Assembly (NCBI RefSeq): GCF_000473325.1
Contig: NZ_KI421513.1
Location: 1,807,217-1,871,216, forward strand
Source: Leisingera caerulea DSM 24564
GTDB lineage: Bacteria; Pseudomonadota; Alphaproteobacteria; Rhodobacterales; Rhodobacteraceae
Direction: 5' to 3'
Length of the DNA stretch: 64,000 nucleotides
The notes under the pieces were generated by a model. The model had not been told where the DNA came from. It was given only the letters and a program-made list of their open reading frames with translations, and searched no databases. Both the position numbers and the translations under genes were made by a program. This document shows positions 44,386 through 52,716 of this stretch, piece by piece (the stretch's first letter is position 1; each line of letters starts with the position of its first letter).

Positions 44386-45544
44386 CGCGTCCGCACGCGG
44401 CTTCCCGGAGGCGGAATTTGCGGCCCGGACCGAAAAGGCGCAGGCGCTGATGGCGGCGCAGGGTCTGGAGGGGCTCTTGCTGCTGACGGAGCCGGAGGTG
44501 CGCTATTTCAGCGGCTTTCACACCCTGTTCTGGCAAAGCCCGACCCGGCCCTGGTTCTTGTTTGTGCCGCCTGCGGGCAAGCCGGTTGCCATCATCCCGG
44601 AGATCGGCGCCGACCTGATGCGCCGCACCTGGGTCGAGGACATCCGCACCTGGAGCGCACCCGCGCCGGAGGATGACGGTATCAGCCTGCTGACGGAGCT
44701 GCTGTCGCCGATGGCCTCCCGTGGCGGTTCCATCGGTCTGATGAAAGGCCATGAGACGTCGCTCAGAATGCCGCTGGGCGATTATGAGCGGCTGATGACG
44801 GGGCTGCCGGGGCTGAGGTTGGCGGATGCCACGCCGCTGGTGCGCAGTCTGCGAATGGTGAAATCCGCCGCCGAGATCGAAAAGCTGCGCCACATCTGCG
44901 CTATCGGCTCCCGCACCTTTGCACGGGTGCCGGAGATTGCGCATGAAGGCCAGCCGTTTGAGGACCTGTTCCGCGCCTTCCGGCGCGAGGCGCTGGCGCA
45001 GGGGGCGGACGATGTGCCCTATCTGGTGGGCGGCGCCGATCAGGGCGGCTACAGCGATGTGATCTCGCCGCCGACCGGCCGGCCCTTGCAGGCAGGCGAT
45101 ATTGTGATGCTGGACACCGGCGCCACATGGGACGGGTATTTTTGCGACTTCGACCGCAATTTTGCCATTGGCCGCGCCGACGACCTGTCGCGCCGCGCCT
45201 ATGATGTGCTGTGGCGGGCAACCGAGGCCGGGATTGCTGCGGCCAAACCCGGAGCCACCTGCCGCGAGCTGTTCCAGGCGATGCAGTCGGTGATTGCCGA
45301 AATGGACGATCAGGGCGGCGACGTGGGCCGGCTGGGCCACGGGCTGGGGATGCAGCTGACCGAATGGCCCTCTCATGCTGCCTTTGACGGCACCGTGATC
45401 GAGGAAAACATGGTGCTGACGCTGGAACCCTCGCTGAGCTACGGCGATGGCCGGATCATGGTGCATGAGGAAAACATCGTCGTGCGGGCGGAGGGCGCTG
45501 AGCTGCTGACAACCCGGGCCGCCCCCGAACTGCCGGTGATCTGA
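44351..45544 (+). CDS. M24-family metallohydrolase (Xaa-Pro peptidase/ectoine hydrolase-like)
   Basis: A 397-residue protein of the creatinase/aminopeptidase P fold. The ORF opens at 44351, overlapping the lyase by 35 bases; the internal ATG at 44378 (MSDASARGF), after GGGAAGGACC, is the more likely start. All five metal ligands can be placed: the two Asp of LDTGATWDGYFCDFDRN, His of GHGLGMQLTEWPSH, Glu of LEPSLSYG and Glu of VHEENIVV. In Halomonas and other bacteria a relative (DoeA/EutD) opens the ectoine ring. Combined with a deacylase and a diamino-acid lyase, it may open or cleave a related small compound. Confidence 0.8.
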   Translation: MPRSWKGRTMSDASARGFPEAEFAARTEKAQALMAAQGLEGLLLLTEPEVRYFSGFHTLFWQSPTRPWFLFVPPAGKPVAIIPEIGADLMRRTWVEDIRTWSAPAPEDDGISLLTELLSPMASRGGSIGLMKGHETSLRMPLGDYERLMTGLPGLRLADATPLVRSLRMVKSAAEIEKLRHICAIGSRTFARVPEIAHEGQPFEDLFRAFRREALAQGADDVPYLVGGADQGGYSDVISPPTGRPLQAGDIVMLDTGATWDGYFCDFDRNFAIGRADDLSRRAYDVLWRATEAGIAAAKPGATCRELFQAMQSVIAEMDDQGGDVGRLGHGLGMQLTEWPSHAAFDGTVIEENMVLTLEPSLSYGDGRIMVHEENIVVRAEGAELLTTRAAPELPVI

Positions 45545-45559
45545 AGGAGGGTATGGGCC

Positions 45560-46318
45560 ATGAAACTCCCCTATGAGACGGACGCAGGCATCGGCACCCG
45601 CGCCACCTTGGGCGTGATCGTGCTGGAAACCGATCAGACGCTGGAGCCGGAGTTTGGCCGGATGATGGCGCAGGATGGGGTGGCTCTGTATCACAGCCGC
45701 ATCCCGATGGTGCCCGAAGTCCGCCCGGAGACGCTGGCGCAGATGCAGGCGGATCTGCCGACCTCTGCACGGCTGTTTCCGTCCTCGCCGGACTTTGACG
45801 TGATCGGCTACGGCTGCACCTCGGCGGCAACGGTGATCGGCTCGGCCAAGGTGGCGGAGGCGGTGCAGACCGTGCTGCCCAGGGCCAAGGTGACCGACCC
45901 GCTGGCGGCGATCATCGCCGCAGGCCGGGCGCTGGGGGCTGCGCGGCTGGGGTTTGTCACGCCTTACCTGCCCGAGGTCTCGGCGCAGATGCGGCAGAAG
46001 CTGGAGGAGGCAGGGTTCGAAATCGCCGGTTTCGGCTCGTTCGAAGAGATGGACGACCGGGTGGTGGCGCGGATCACCGAGGCGGCGATTGCGGCAGCAG
46101 CCCAGCAGGTCGCCGCGGCCGGGGATTGCGATGCAATCGTGATCTCCTGCACCAACCTGCGCTGCCTGCGTGTGATCCCGGAAATCGAGGAGGCGACCGG
46201 GGTGCCGGTGCTGTCCAGCAATCAGGCGCTGGCCTGGCATATGCTGCGGCTGGCCGGGATCACCGACCCCCAGCCGCAATTCGGCAGGCTGTTTGCCCGG
46301 GGCTTGGAGGCCGGATAG
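45560..46318 (+). CDS. Maleate-isomerase/Asp-Glu-racemase-family protein (EutA-like)
   Basis: A 252-residue enzyme of the Asp/Glu racemase superfamily, closest to maleate cis-trans isomerase and arylmalonate decarboxylase. Both active-site cysteines are present: GYGCTSAATVIG near residue 82 and ISCTNLRC near residue 195. It begins 15 bases after the M24 gene, with GGAGGG before the ATG, so it belongs to the same operon. EutA-like members accompany ectoine-degradation genes, but the reaction here is not known. Confidence 0.8.
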   Translation: MKLPYETDAGIGTRATLGVIVLETDQTLEPEFGRMMAQDGVALYHSRIPMVPEVRPETLAQMQADLPTSARLFPSSPDFDVIGYGCTSAATVIGSAKVAEAVQTVLPRAKVTDPLAAIIAAGRALGAARLGFVTPYLPEVSAQMRQKLEEAGFEIAGFGSFEEMDDRVVARITEAAIAAAAQQVAAAGDCDAIVISCTNLRCLRVIPEIEEATGVPVLSSNQALAWHMLRLAGITDPQPQFGRLFARGLEAG

Positions 46319-46335
46319 ATACAAGTTTACGGAAT

Positions 46336-46359
46336 TTGCCAGCTGACAATCTGTGGCAA
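46336..46359. promoter_or_regulatory. Inverted repeat between the catabolic operon and the hydrolase gene
   Basis: TTGCCA and TGGCAA are perfect six-base arms around a 12-base spacer in the 138-base gap. Possible operator of the downstream gene. Confidence 0.3.
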
Positions 46360-46456
46360 GCTGTCCCGCCGGGCAGCGCAGTCCGCGCTTGAAATCCGCG
46401 CGCGGATCGCCACAGTCAGCGGAGCTGAAACGAACTGAGCCTGCAAGGATTCCCGG

Positions 46457-48013
46457 ATGCCTGCCACCCGTCCCGAGAACCACCCCGCAACCCGCAACGT
46501 CCTGTTCATCATCATCGACCAGCTGCGTGCGGATTGCGTGTTCGGCGCCATGGCAGACCATGTGGACCTGCCCAACATCCGCGCCTTCATGAAGGAGGCG
46601 GTGTCGTTCAAGCGGCATTTCTCGGTGACAAACCCCTGCGGGCCGTCGCGGGCCTCGATCCTGACCGGGCAGTACGCGATGAACCACCGCTCGGTGCGCA
46701 ACGGCACGCCCTTGCGCCACGACACGCCGAACATCGCCACCGAGATGCGCAAGGCGGGCTACCTGCCGATGCTGTTCGGCTATACCGACACCTCGCAGGA
46801 CCCGCGTGCCTTTGATGCCAATGATCCGGCGCTCAGGACCTATGAGTTCCCGATGAACGGGTTCCATGAGATGACCGAGATGCGGCTGGAGATGTCTTAT
46901 CCGTGGCAGTCGCATCTGATGAACCGCGGCTATGAGTTCGAAAACTACTGGGACGTCTACAAGCCGGTTTCGCCCGATGGCGGCGCGCCGCGGCTGAACG
47001 ATCCGGCGCTTTACGCGGCAGAGGACAGCGATACCGCGTTCCTCACCAACTCCTTCCTGGGCAAGATGAGGGCTTATCATAAGGAAAGCTGGTTTGCCCA
47101 TCTGACCTACATCCGCCCGCATCCGCCTTTGGTGGCGCCGGCGCCGTATAACACCATGTACGATCCGGCCTCGCTGCCGCTGCCGCAGCGGCTGGACACG
47201 CCGGAGCAGGAAGGCGCGCAGCATCCGTTCTTTGACCCGGCGCTGCGCAGCAGCACCGCCGCGGGTTTTGTCGAGGGGTTTCCGGATCTGGAGCCGACGG
47301 ATGACACCATCCGCACCTTGCGCGCGGTTTACTTGGGGCTGGCCACCGAGGTGGATCATCATGTCGGGCGGGTGATCAGGTTCCTCAAGGATACCGGCCA
47401 GTATGACAGTACCATGGTGGTCATCACCGCCGACCACGGCGAGATGCTGGGCGACCGGCACGCCTGGGGCAAGATGACGGTCTATGACGCCGCCTATCAC
47501 ACGCCGCTGATCATCCGGATGCCGGGAAATGAGGACAATGCCGGGGCCTGCCTCACTCAGATCACCGAGTCCATCGACGTGGCGCCGACCATTCTCGACT
47601 GGGTGGGGCAGGAGATCCCGAATTCCATGGACGGCCGCTCGCTGTTGCCGCTGTTGCGCGGGGACGTGCCGCAGGACTGGCGGCAGTATTCGTTCTCGGA
47701 GCTGGATTTCTCCGAACCGTTGAAGCCGACGCTGTGGCAGGAGGCGCTGGGCACTTCGCCGAGCGACAGCAGCCTGGGGATCCTGCGGGACGGGCGCTAT
47801 ACCCTGGTGGAATTCGCCGCCGATCTGCCGCCGATGCTGTTTGATGCAGACGGGCAGGGGGAGCTGGAAAACGTGGCCGGGCGGCCGGAGTATGCCGCGG
47901 AGCTGAACCGGCTGACACGGCTGATGCTGCGGCACCGGATGAAGAACATGGACCACACGCTGTCGCTGATGTCGATCACAGCCGGCGGGGCGAGGGGCGT
48001 TTCCCGGTTCTAG
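46457..48013 (+). CDS. Sulfatase/phosphonate monoester hydrolase of the alkaline phosphatase superfamily
   Basis: A 518-residue hydrolase. NVLFIIIDQLRADC gives the first metal-binding Asp, NPCGPSRASILTGQY carries the Cys61 that is matured to formylglycine plus the invariant Pro and Arg, and TADHGEMLGDRHAWGK supplies further metal ligands. NHRSVRNGTPL and GYTDTSQDPRAF resemble rhizobial phosphonate monoester hydrolases more than choline sulfatases, so phosphate or phosphonate diesters and sulfate esters are all possible substrates. It has no signal peptide, so it is cytoplasmic. No formylglycine-generating enzyme is in the window. AAGGA precedes the ATG. Confidence 0.83.
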   Translation: MPATRPENHPATRNVLFIIIDQLRADCVFGAMADHVDLPNIRAFMKEAVSFKRHFSVTNPCGPSRASILTGQYAMNHRSVRNGTPLRHDTPNIATEMRKAGYLPMLFGYTDTSQDPRAFDANDPALRTYEFPMNGFHEMTEMRLEMSYPWQSHLMNRGYEFENYWDVYKPVSPDGGAPRLNDPALYAAEDSDTAFLTNSFLGKMRAYHKESWFAHLTYIRPHPPLVAPAPYNTMYDPASLPLPQRLDTPEQEGAQHPFFDPALRSSTAAGFVEGFPDLEPTDDTIRTLRAVYLGLATEVDHHVGRVIRFLKDTGQYDSTMVVITADHGEMLGDRHAWGKMTVYDAAYHTPLIIRMPGNEDNAGACLTQITESIDVAPTILDWVGQEIPNSMDGRSLLPLLRGDVPQDWRQYSFSELDFSEPLKPTLWQEALGTSPSDSSLGILRDGRYTLVEFAADLPPMLFDADGQGELENVAGRPEYAAELNRLTRLMLRHRMKNMDHTLSLMSITAGGARGVSRF

Positions 48014-48061
48014 GCGCAGCCTCGCCCGGCGCAGGCGCGGCAGGCACTGGTGGAGTAGGTC

Positions 48062-48092
48062 AAGGCCCGGTCCTGACTGGAAGCCGGGCCTT
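48062..48092. terminator. Bidirectional hairpin between the hydrolase and protease genes
   Basis: AAGGCCCGG pairs perfectly with CCGGGCCTT around a 13-base loop. It lies between two genes that end toward each other. Confidence 0.6.
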
Positions 48093-48107
48093 GCGCGGTT
48101 CAAAGGG

Positions 48108-50999
48108 TCAGATGAACCAGTCTTCGGTCAGCTGATCGCTTGAGTTGATCCCTTTCAGCCAGGCGATCTGCAGCGGATCGCTGCCGCCTTCGCCGTCGGC
48201 GTCATATTGCAGCCAGACGTCCTTGGTGCTGCTCAGGCTCAGGCTGCCGCTGGACAGGGCATCTTCCAGGTTTGTGTCCAGCTCCAGCAGCAGGCCGCCG
48301 ATGTCCAGCGCATCGCCGTCGCTGAGCTTGAAGTCGCGCAGGGTGTCGCCCGCGTCTTCGGTAGAGGCAAAGACAAACACGTCCGCATCGCCGCCGCCTT
48401 TCAGGATATCGGCCCCGGCGCCGCCTTCCAGACGGTCGCTGCCGGCGCTGCCGTCAAGCAGGTCGTCGCCGCTGCCGCCGCGGATATCGTCATCGCCGGC
48501 TCCACCCTTGACTTTATCTGCGTCCGCACCAGCCTGGATCGTGTCATTGCCGTCGCCGCCATTGATCTTGTCAGCGCCCGCGCCGGTCTCGATGGTGTCG
48601 TCGCCGTTGCCGCCCTTGACGTTGTCGCTGCCGCTGCCGCTGGTGATCACATCATTGCCGTCGCCACCGTCCAGCTTGTTGTCGCCGTCGCCGGCCGAAA
48701 GGGTGTCATCCCCGAGACCGCCCTTGATCTTGTCACTGCCGCTGCCGCTGGTGATCACGTCGTTGCCGTCGTCGCCGGAAACCTTGTTGTCACCGTCTCC
48801 GGCCGCAATCGTGTCGTTGCCTTCGCCGCCCTTGACCCGGTCCTTGCCGCTGCCGCCGCTGATCGAGTCGTGGCCGCTGCCGCCATCGGTCTTGTTGTCC
48901 CCGTCGCCGGCGGCAATTGTGTCGTTTCCTTCGCTGCCTTTGAACTGGTCCTTTTCGCTGCCGCCGGTGATCGAGTCATCGCCCAGGCCGCCATCCGCCC
49001 GGTTGCGGCCCTCGCCGGCAGAGAGAGTGTCATTGCCTTCGCCGCCTTGCAGCCGGTCCTTGCCGCTGCCGGTGGCAATGGCATCATCGCCAAGACCTCC
49101 GTCCATCCGGTTATTGCCGTCGCCGCCGTCCAGGCTGTCGTTGCCGTCGCCGCCGTAGATTTTATCGTTTCCGGCGCCTGCCAGAACGGTGTCGTCGCCT
49201 TCCTCACCGTACAGCTGGTTCTTGCCGTCACCGCCGTCCAGGCTGTCACCTCCCAGGCCGCCGAGCAAAATGTCGTTGCCGGTGCCGCCGGTCAGGGTGT
49301 CGTCGCCGTCCAGGCCGAACAGCTGGTCGTTGCCGTCATTGCCTTCGATCCGGTTGGCAGCGCTGTTGCCGTAGCCCCTGTCGGAGGCGCTGCCCAGGAT
49401 CATGTTCTCGATCTCAGAGCCCTCACTGACCGTCAGCGACTTGGAACCGATGGTCCCGGAGACACCGCTTTGCAGGTTGATGGATGCCTTCAGCGTCACG
49501 GCGCTCAGATCCAGGGTGTCGGTGCCGCCGTTGGTGTCGGTGACGGTGCCCAGCAGGCTGGTCCAGTACGGTACAAAACTGTCGGTGTAGGTGTAGGTGT
49601 TGTCGATAACCTCCGGCGTGGGATCCGGATCCGGCGTCGGTTCCGGGTCCGGGGTGGGCTCCGGGTCGGGGTCCGGGGTTGCGGAGGTGTTGATAATCTC
49701 TGCCGGATCGGCGCTTGCATCCACACCGGTCAGGAACACCAGAAGCGTGCTGCTGCCGTTATAGGAAATCTTCAGCCAGGAGCCGCCGCTGCCGGCCTGA
49801 AGCGAGACGACACCGTCGCCTGCGGCATCGGTGCCGGTATAGCCGATCTCCTGCAGCAGGGCGGAAACATCGACCCGGTCTCCGGCGGCAAGGTCGAAGT
49901 CGGCAATCGAGTCGCCGGACTCGCCCAGCTCGCGGTAGACAAAACGGTCGGCGCCAGCACCGCCCGTCAGGTAATCCGCGCCCGTTCCGCCGATCAGCGT
50001 GTCGTTGCCCTCGCCTGCCGAGATCTGGTCGTTGCCGCCGCCGCTTTCCAGAACGTTGGCCGCTGCGTTGCCGGTGATCGTGTCAATGCCGGCGCCGGTG
50101 ATGGCGTTTTCGATGACGGTGCCGCTGGCGATGGAGAAGTTGCCGGTCTTGCCGTTGAGGCTGGAGAAGGTGCCCGCGTTCAGGTTCAAGGTCTGATTAT
50201 AGCCGCGCGAGCCCAGGTCGATGACGTCGGTGCCGCCGCTGTCGACAATCGCCACCGCCCAGCCGCCGTTCAGATCCATGCCGAAACGCCCGGTGGTCTG
50301 GCCGTCGCCATAGGTGGTGTCGCCGGTTTCGACGTTTACAGGTGTGCCATACAGATGGTGAACCGCAGCGATGTCGGCCAGCTGGGCCGTTGCCAGATAG
50401 GCAAAGGAGGCATCGACGGCGGTGTTTTCGGACTGGCTGAAGTAGGACATGATCGACATTTGCCAGCTGTCATTGGCGAAATGCGCGTCGGAGCCATAGC
50501 TGGCGCTGCCGTTGTAATTGCCGGTGTGGCCCAGGCCCAGGGCGTGGCCGATCTCATGAATATAGGTCTGCAAGTAGTAGTTGCCGTACGCGGACCAGCC
50601 GTCGTCCACGTTGATGTGCGAGCTGAGAATGGTGCCGTTGCTGACGGAGGAGCTGGCGTAGGCGCCGGAGTTGTTGTCGTCAAAGGTGATCTGGGCGCTG
50701 CCGGTGGTCTCGGCAAACTCGATCCCGGTCAGTGCGGTCCAGCTTTCCAGCGCCTTGCGGGCCGTCTCCTTGCCGGTTGTGTTCAGCCCGCTGAGGTTGA
50801 CCGTCAGCTGCCCGCCGCTTTGCACATCAAAGGAGCGCTGGGTGCGGCCGGTATCCTCCCAGAAACCCTGGTAGAGATACTGGGCGATCTGGTCGACCGT
50901 ATAGGTCGGCTTGCCGCTGGCATCACCGCCGGTGCCGGTGCCGCTGCTGTCGGTGACTTCGGGAATTCTGTGATTGGCTTGACCGCAATATTCACACAT
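48108..50999 (-). CDS. RTX serralysin-like zinc metalloprotease (type I secreted)
   Basis: A 963-residue metzincin. The catalytic domain (about residues 30-225) has the zinc motif HEIGHALGLGH (His148, Glu149, His152, His158) and the Met-turn SIMSYF. A first calcium-binding repeat block lies at 300-355, followed by a Pro/Asp/Glu linker near 445-465, then about 300 residues of RTX nonapeptide-like repeats (GGxGxDxIx) and a C-terminal T1SS-type end (WLKGINSSDQLTEDWFI). No Sec signal peptide is present, which fits type I export. The N-terminus MCEYCGQ carries a CxxC pair not typical of serralysins. No type I exporter is in the window. Confidence 0.9.
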   Translation of the reverse strand: MCEYCGQANHRIPEVTDSSGTGTGGDASGKPTYTVDQIAQYLYQGFWEDTGRTQRSFDVQSGGQLTVNLSGLNTTGKETARKALESWTALTGIEFAETTGSAQITFDDNNSGAYASSSVSNGTILSSHINVDDGWSAYGNYYLQTYIHEIGHALGLGHTGNYNGSASYGSDAHFANDSWQMSIMSYFSQSENTAVDASFAYLATAQLADIAAVHHLYGTPVNVETGDTTYGDGQTTGRFGMDLNGGWAVAIVDSGGTDVIDLGSRGYNQTLNLNAGTFSSLNGKTGNFSIASGTVIENAITGAGIDTITGNAAANVLESGGGNDQISAGEGNDTLIGGTGADYLTGGAGADRFVYRELGESGDSIADFDLAAGDRVDVSALLQEIGYTGTDAAGDGVVSLQAGSGGSWLKISYNGSSTLLVFLTGVDASADPAEIINTSATPDPDPEPTPDPEPTPDPDPTPEVIDNTYTYTDSFVPYWTSLLGTVTDTNGGTDTLDLSAVTLKASINLQSGVSGTIGSKSLTVSEGSEIENMILGSASDRGYGNSAANRIEGNDGNDQLFGLDGDDTLTGGTGNDILLGGLGGDSLDGGDGKNQLYGEEGDDTVLAGAGNDKIYGGDGNDSLDGGDGNNRMDGGLGDDAIATGSGKDRLQGGEGNDTLSAGEGRNRADGGLGDDSITGGSEKDQFKGSEGNDTIAAGDGDNKTDGGSGHDSISGGSGKDRVKGGEGNDTIAAGDGDNKVSGDDGNDVITSGSGSDKIKGGLGDDTLSAGDGDNKLDGGDGNDVITSGSGSDNVKGGNGDDTIETGAGADKINGGDGNDTIQAGADADKVKGGAGDDDIRGGSGDDLLDGSAGSDRLEGGAGADILKGGGDADVFVFASTEDAGDTLRDFKLSDGDALDIGGLLLELDTNLEDALSSGSLSLSSTKDVWLQYDADGEGGSDPLQIAWLKGINSSDQLTEDWFI
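48410..49370 (-). repeat. RTX repeat region inside the metalloprotease gene
   Basis: Tandem repeats of about 27 bases (nine residues, GGxGxDxhx, where h is hydrophobic) encode a calcium-binding parallel beta-roll. Units vary in the sixth to ninth positions, with alternating GGEGNDTI, GGDGDNKx and GGSGxDxI forms, suggesting repeated internal duplication. The repeats also produce long false reading frames on the opposite strand. Confidence 0.8.
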
Positions 51000-51026
51000 T
51001 ACCTAGCTCCAGATTAAATCTTTGAT

Positions 51027-51431
51027 TTACAGGGGGAATTTTGTTTGCCCGACCAGATGGCCGGCAAAGTCCGCAATGCTGTCCGCAGTCAGTTGACCAT
51101 CCATGACCGACTGTTCGATGGCTGGACCCTGGCCGGTCCGGCCGTCGCGGTGCTGCCACTCCAGATAACCTGAGATCCAGTCCGCGGCCCGGGATTGCGC
51201 GACATAGCGCAGGGTCAGATCGGCCGGGCCGGCCTGACCGTCCGCAGCGGACATTTCCGCACCGGGAAATCTTTGGCTCAACGCGCCGGCCAATGCGTCG
51301 CACAGGGGCTGCTGCAGGGCTTTGCCGCATTGCAGCTGAATGGTCTGCGCCGGGCCGCCAAGCGCGGCGGAGCCGGTGACCAGCAGCCAGATCACGGCAG
51401 AGCAGCCGGATAAGTTTCCAGGTGAAATCAT
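51027..51431 (-). CDS. Small secreted protein upstream of the RTX protease
   Basis: A 134-residue exported protein with an N-terminal hydrophobic signal (GCSAVIWLLVTGSAALGG). The mature part contains two Cys (LQCGKALQQPLCDAL) and LTLRYVAQSRAADWISGYLEWQHRDG. It lies 27 bases before the protease gene in the same direction, so the two are probably one operon. Serralysin operons elsewhere include a small periplasmic inhibitor; the similarity in position and size suggests such a role, but the sequence does not match the Inh family clearly. I do not recognise the family. Confidence 0.6.
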   Translation of the reverse strand: MISPGNLSGCSAVIWLLVTGSAALGGPAQTIQLQCGKALQQPLCDALAGALSQRFPGAEMSAADGQAGPADLTLRYVAQSRAADWISGYLEWQHRDGRTGQGPAIEQSVMDGQLTADSIADFAGHLVGQTKFPL

Positions 51432-51629
51432 AAGGGATGTGCTCGCTCAGACGGTTGAAGGATCAGGTTCAGTCCCGCGCCGTTCTGGCTGCAACTTCAG
51501 GTCTAGCGGTGGATTCGGGCGAAATAACGGTCGCGAACCGGGCAACATTTAGACGGCGTTAACCGGTGTTAACCCTTTGCTAATCCGGGCTGTACGGAAG
51601 CGTCTTTCCGCTTGGATCAGGATTTGCTG

Positions 51630-51675
51630 TTGCAAGTCATTCTCAATTTCATTGACAGTTGAGAATGATTTGCAA
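51630..51675. promoter_or_regulatory. Fur-family (Mur-like) inverted repeat and promoter of the manganese transport operon
   Basis: TTGCAAGTCATTCTCAA (51630-51646) and its inverted partner (51659-51675, one mismatch) flank a TTGACA -35 element (51652-51657). The right arm covers the spacer to a weak -10 near 51675-51680, so a bound dimer would block transcription. The half-site resembles Fur-family boxes, and manganese-responsive Mur is the expected ligand in alphaproteobacteria. Confidence 0.7.
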
Positions 51676-51714
51676 TAACGATGCAACAAAGACATCTTCA
51701 AAACGGAGAATCGG

Positions 51715-52617
51715 ATGTTCCCCAACCTGCTCAAGACAGTTTCCGCCGCCGCTGTTGCGGCCGTTGCTGCCAGTGCTGCCATGGCTGAAGACAAAATGAA
51801 GGTGGTCACCACCTTCACCGTGCTGGCTGACATGGCTGCGAATGTGGCAGGCGATGCGGCCGAGGTCGTCTCAGTCACCAAGCCGGGGGCGGAGATCCAC
51901 GGCTATGAGCCGACACCGCGCGATATCGTGCGCGCGTCCGATGCCGACCTGATCCTGTGGAACGGCATGAACCTGGAGCTGTGGTTCGAACAGTTCCTGT
52001 CCAACATGCAGGATGTGCCCTCGGTGACCCTGACCGATGGCATCGACCCGATCCCGATCGCGGCCGGCTCCTACGAGGGCAAGCCCAATCCGCACGCCTG
52101 GATGGGCCTGGATAACGCGCTGATCTACATCGACAACATCGTCGAGGCCTTTGCCGAGCACGACCCGGAAAACGCCGCCGTCTATGTGAAGAACGCGGGC
52201 GAGTACAAAGACAAGCTGCGCGCCACCATCGAGCCGCTGCGCCGCGCCATTGCGGAGATCCCCGAGGACAAGCGCTGGCTGGTGACCTGCGAGGGTGCCT
52301 TCAGCTATCTGGCGCGGGATTTCGGCATGAAAGAACTGTACCTGTGGCCGATGAATGCCGATCAGGTCGGCACCCCGCAGCAGGTGCGCGGTGTGATCGA
52401 CGGCGTGCGCGCCAACGACATCCCGGTGGTGTTCTGCGAAAGCACCGTCAACACCGCCCCGGCGGAGCAGGTCGCCCGCGAAACCGGCGTCGCCTATGGC
52501 GGGGAACTGTACGTCGACTCCCTCAGCGAGGCGGACGGCCCGGTGCCGACCTATCTGGATCTGCTCAAGGTCACCTCTCAGACCGTGGCCCGCGGTTTGA
52601 CCGAAGTGACCAACTGA
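51715..52617 (+). CDS. sitA: Manganese/zinc ABC transporter, periplasmic binding protein (SitA/ZnuA family)
   Basis: A 300-residue metal-binding receptor. Residues 1-23 form a signal peptide (LLKTVSAAAVAAVAASAAMAE). Metal ligands can be placed as His (EIHGYEPTP), His (NPHAWMGLDN), Glu (VTCEGAFSYLARD) and Asp (LYVDSLSEADG); a Glu in the third site, instead of the His seen in zinc receptors, favours manganese. The Fur-type box upstream supports metal repression. GGAG precedes the ATG. It heads the sitABCD-like operon; a hairpin separates it from the ATPase gene. Confidence 0.9.
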   Translation: MFPNLLKTVSAAAVAAVAASAAMAEDKMKVVTTFTVLADMAANVAGDAAEVVSVTKPGAEIHGYEPTPRDIVRASDADLILWNGMNLELWFEQFLSNMQDVPSVTLTDGIDPIPIAAGSYEGKPNPHAWMGLDNALIYIDNIVEAFAEHDPENAAVYVKNAGEYKDKLRATIEPLRRAIAEIPEDKRWLVTCEGAFSYLARDFGMKELYLWPMNADQVGTPQQVRGVIDGVRANDIPVVFCESTVNTAPAEQVARETGVAYGGELYVDSLSEADGPVPTYLDLLKVTSQTVARGLTEVTN

Positions 52618-52641
52618 GAACGCTTTTCTTCATATCAAAGG

Positions 52642-52665
52642 GCCCCGCAGCGCAAGTTGCGGGGC
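52642..52665 (+). terminator. Intra-operon hairpin between sitA and sitB
   Basis: GCCCCGCA and TGCGGGGC form a perfect eight-base stem around GCGCAAGT, followed by GTTTC. A partial terminator or RNA stabiliser here would give more binding protein than permease, as in many ABC operons. Confidence 0.6.
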
Positions 52666-52716
52666 GTTTCATTTCACAAAGCACAATTTCTGTGTGTAAC
52701 TCTGCAGGACAGCCCA

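Noticed and set aside
44360..48103. 1247-codon open frame on the minus strand
   Set aside because: It lies antisense to the M24, EutA-like and sulfatase genes, which have clear motifs. The frame is rich in Arg, His and Gln, as expected from a high-GC antisense shadow, and has no domain.
48207..51017. 936-codon open frame on the plus strand over the RTX protease
   Set aside because: It is the opposite strand of glycine/aspartate repeats. The repetitive Ala/Val/Gln pattern comes from the RTX periodicity, not from a gene.
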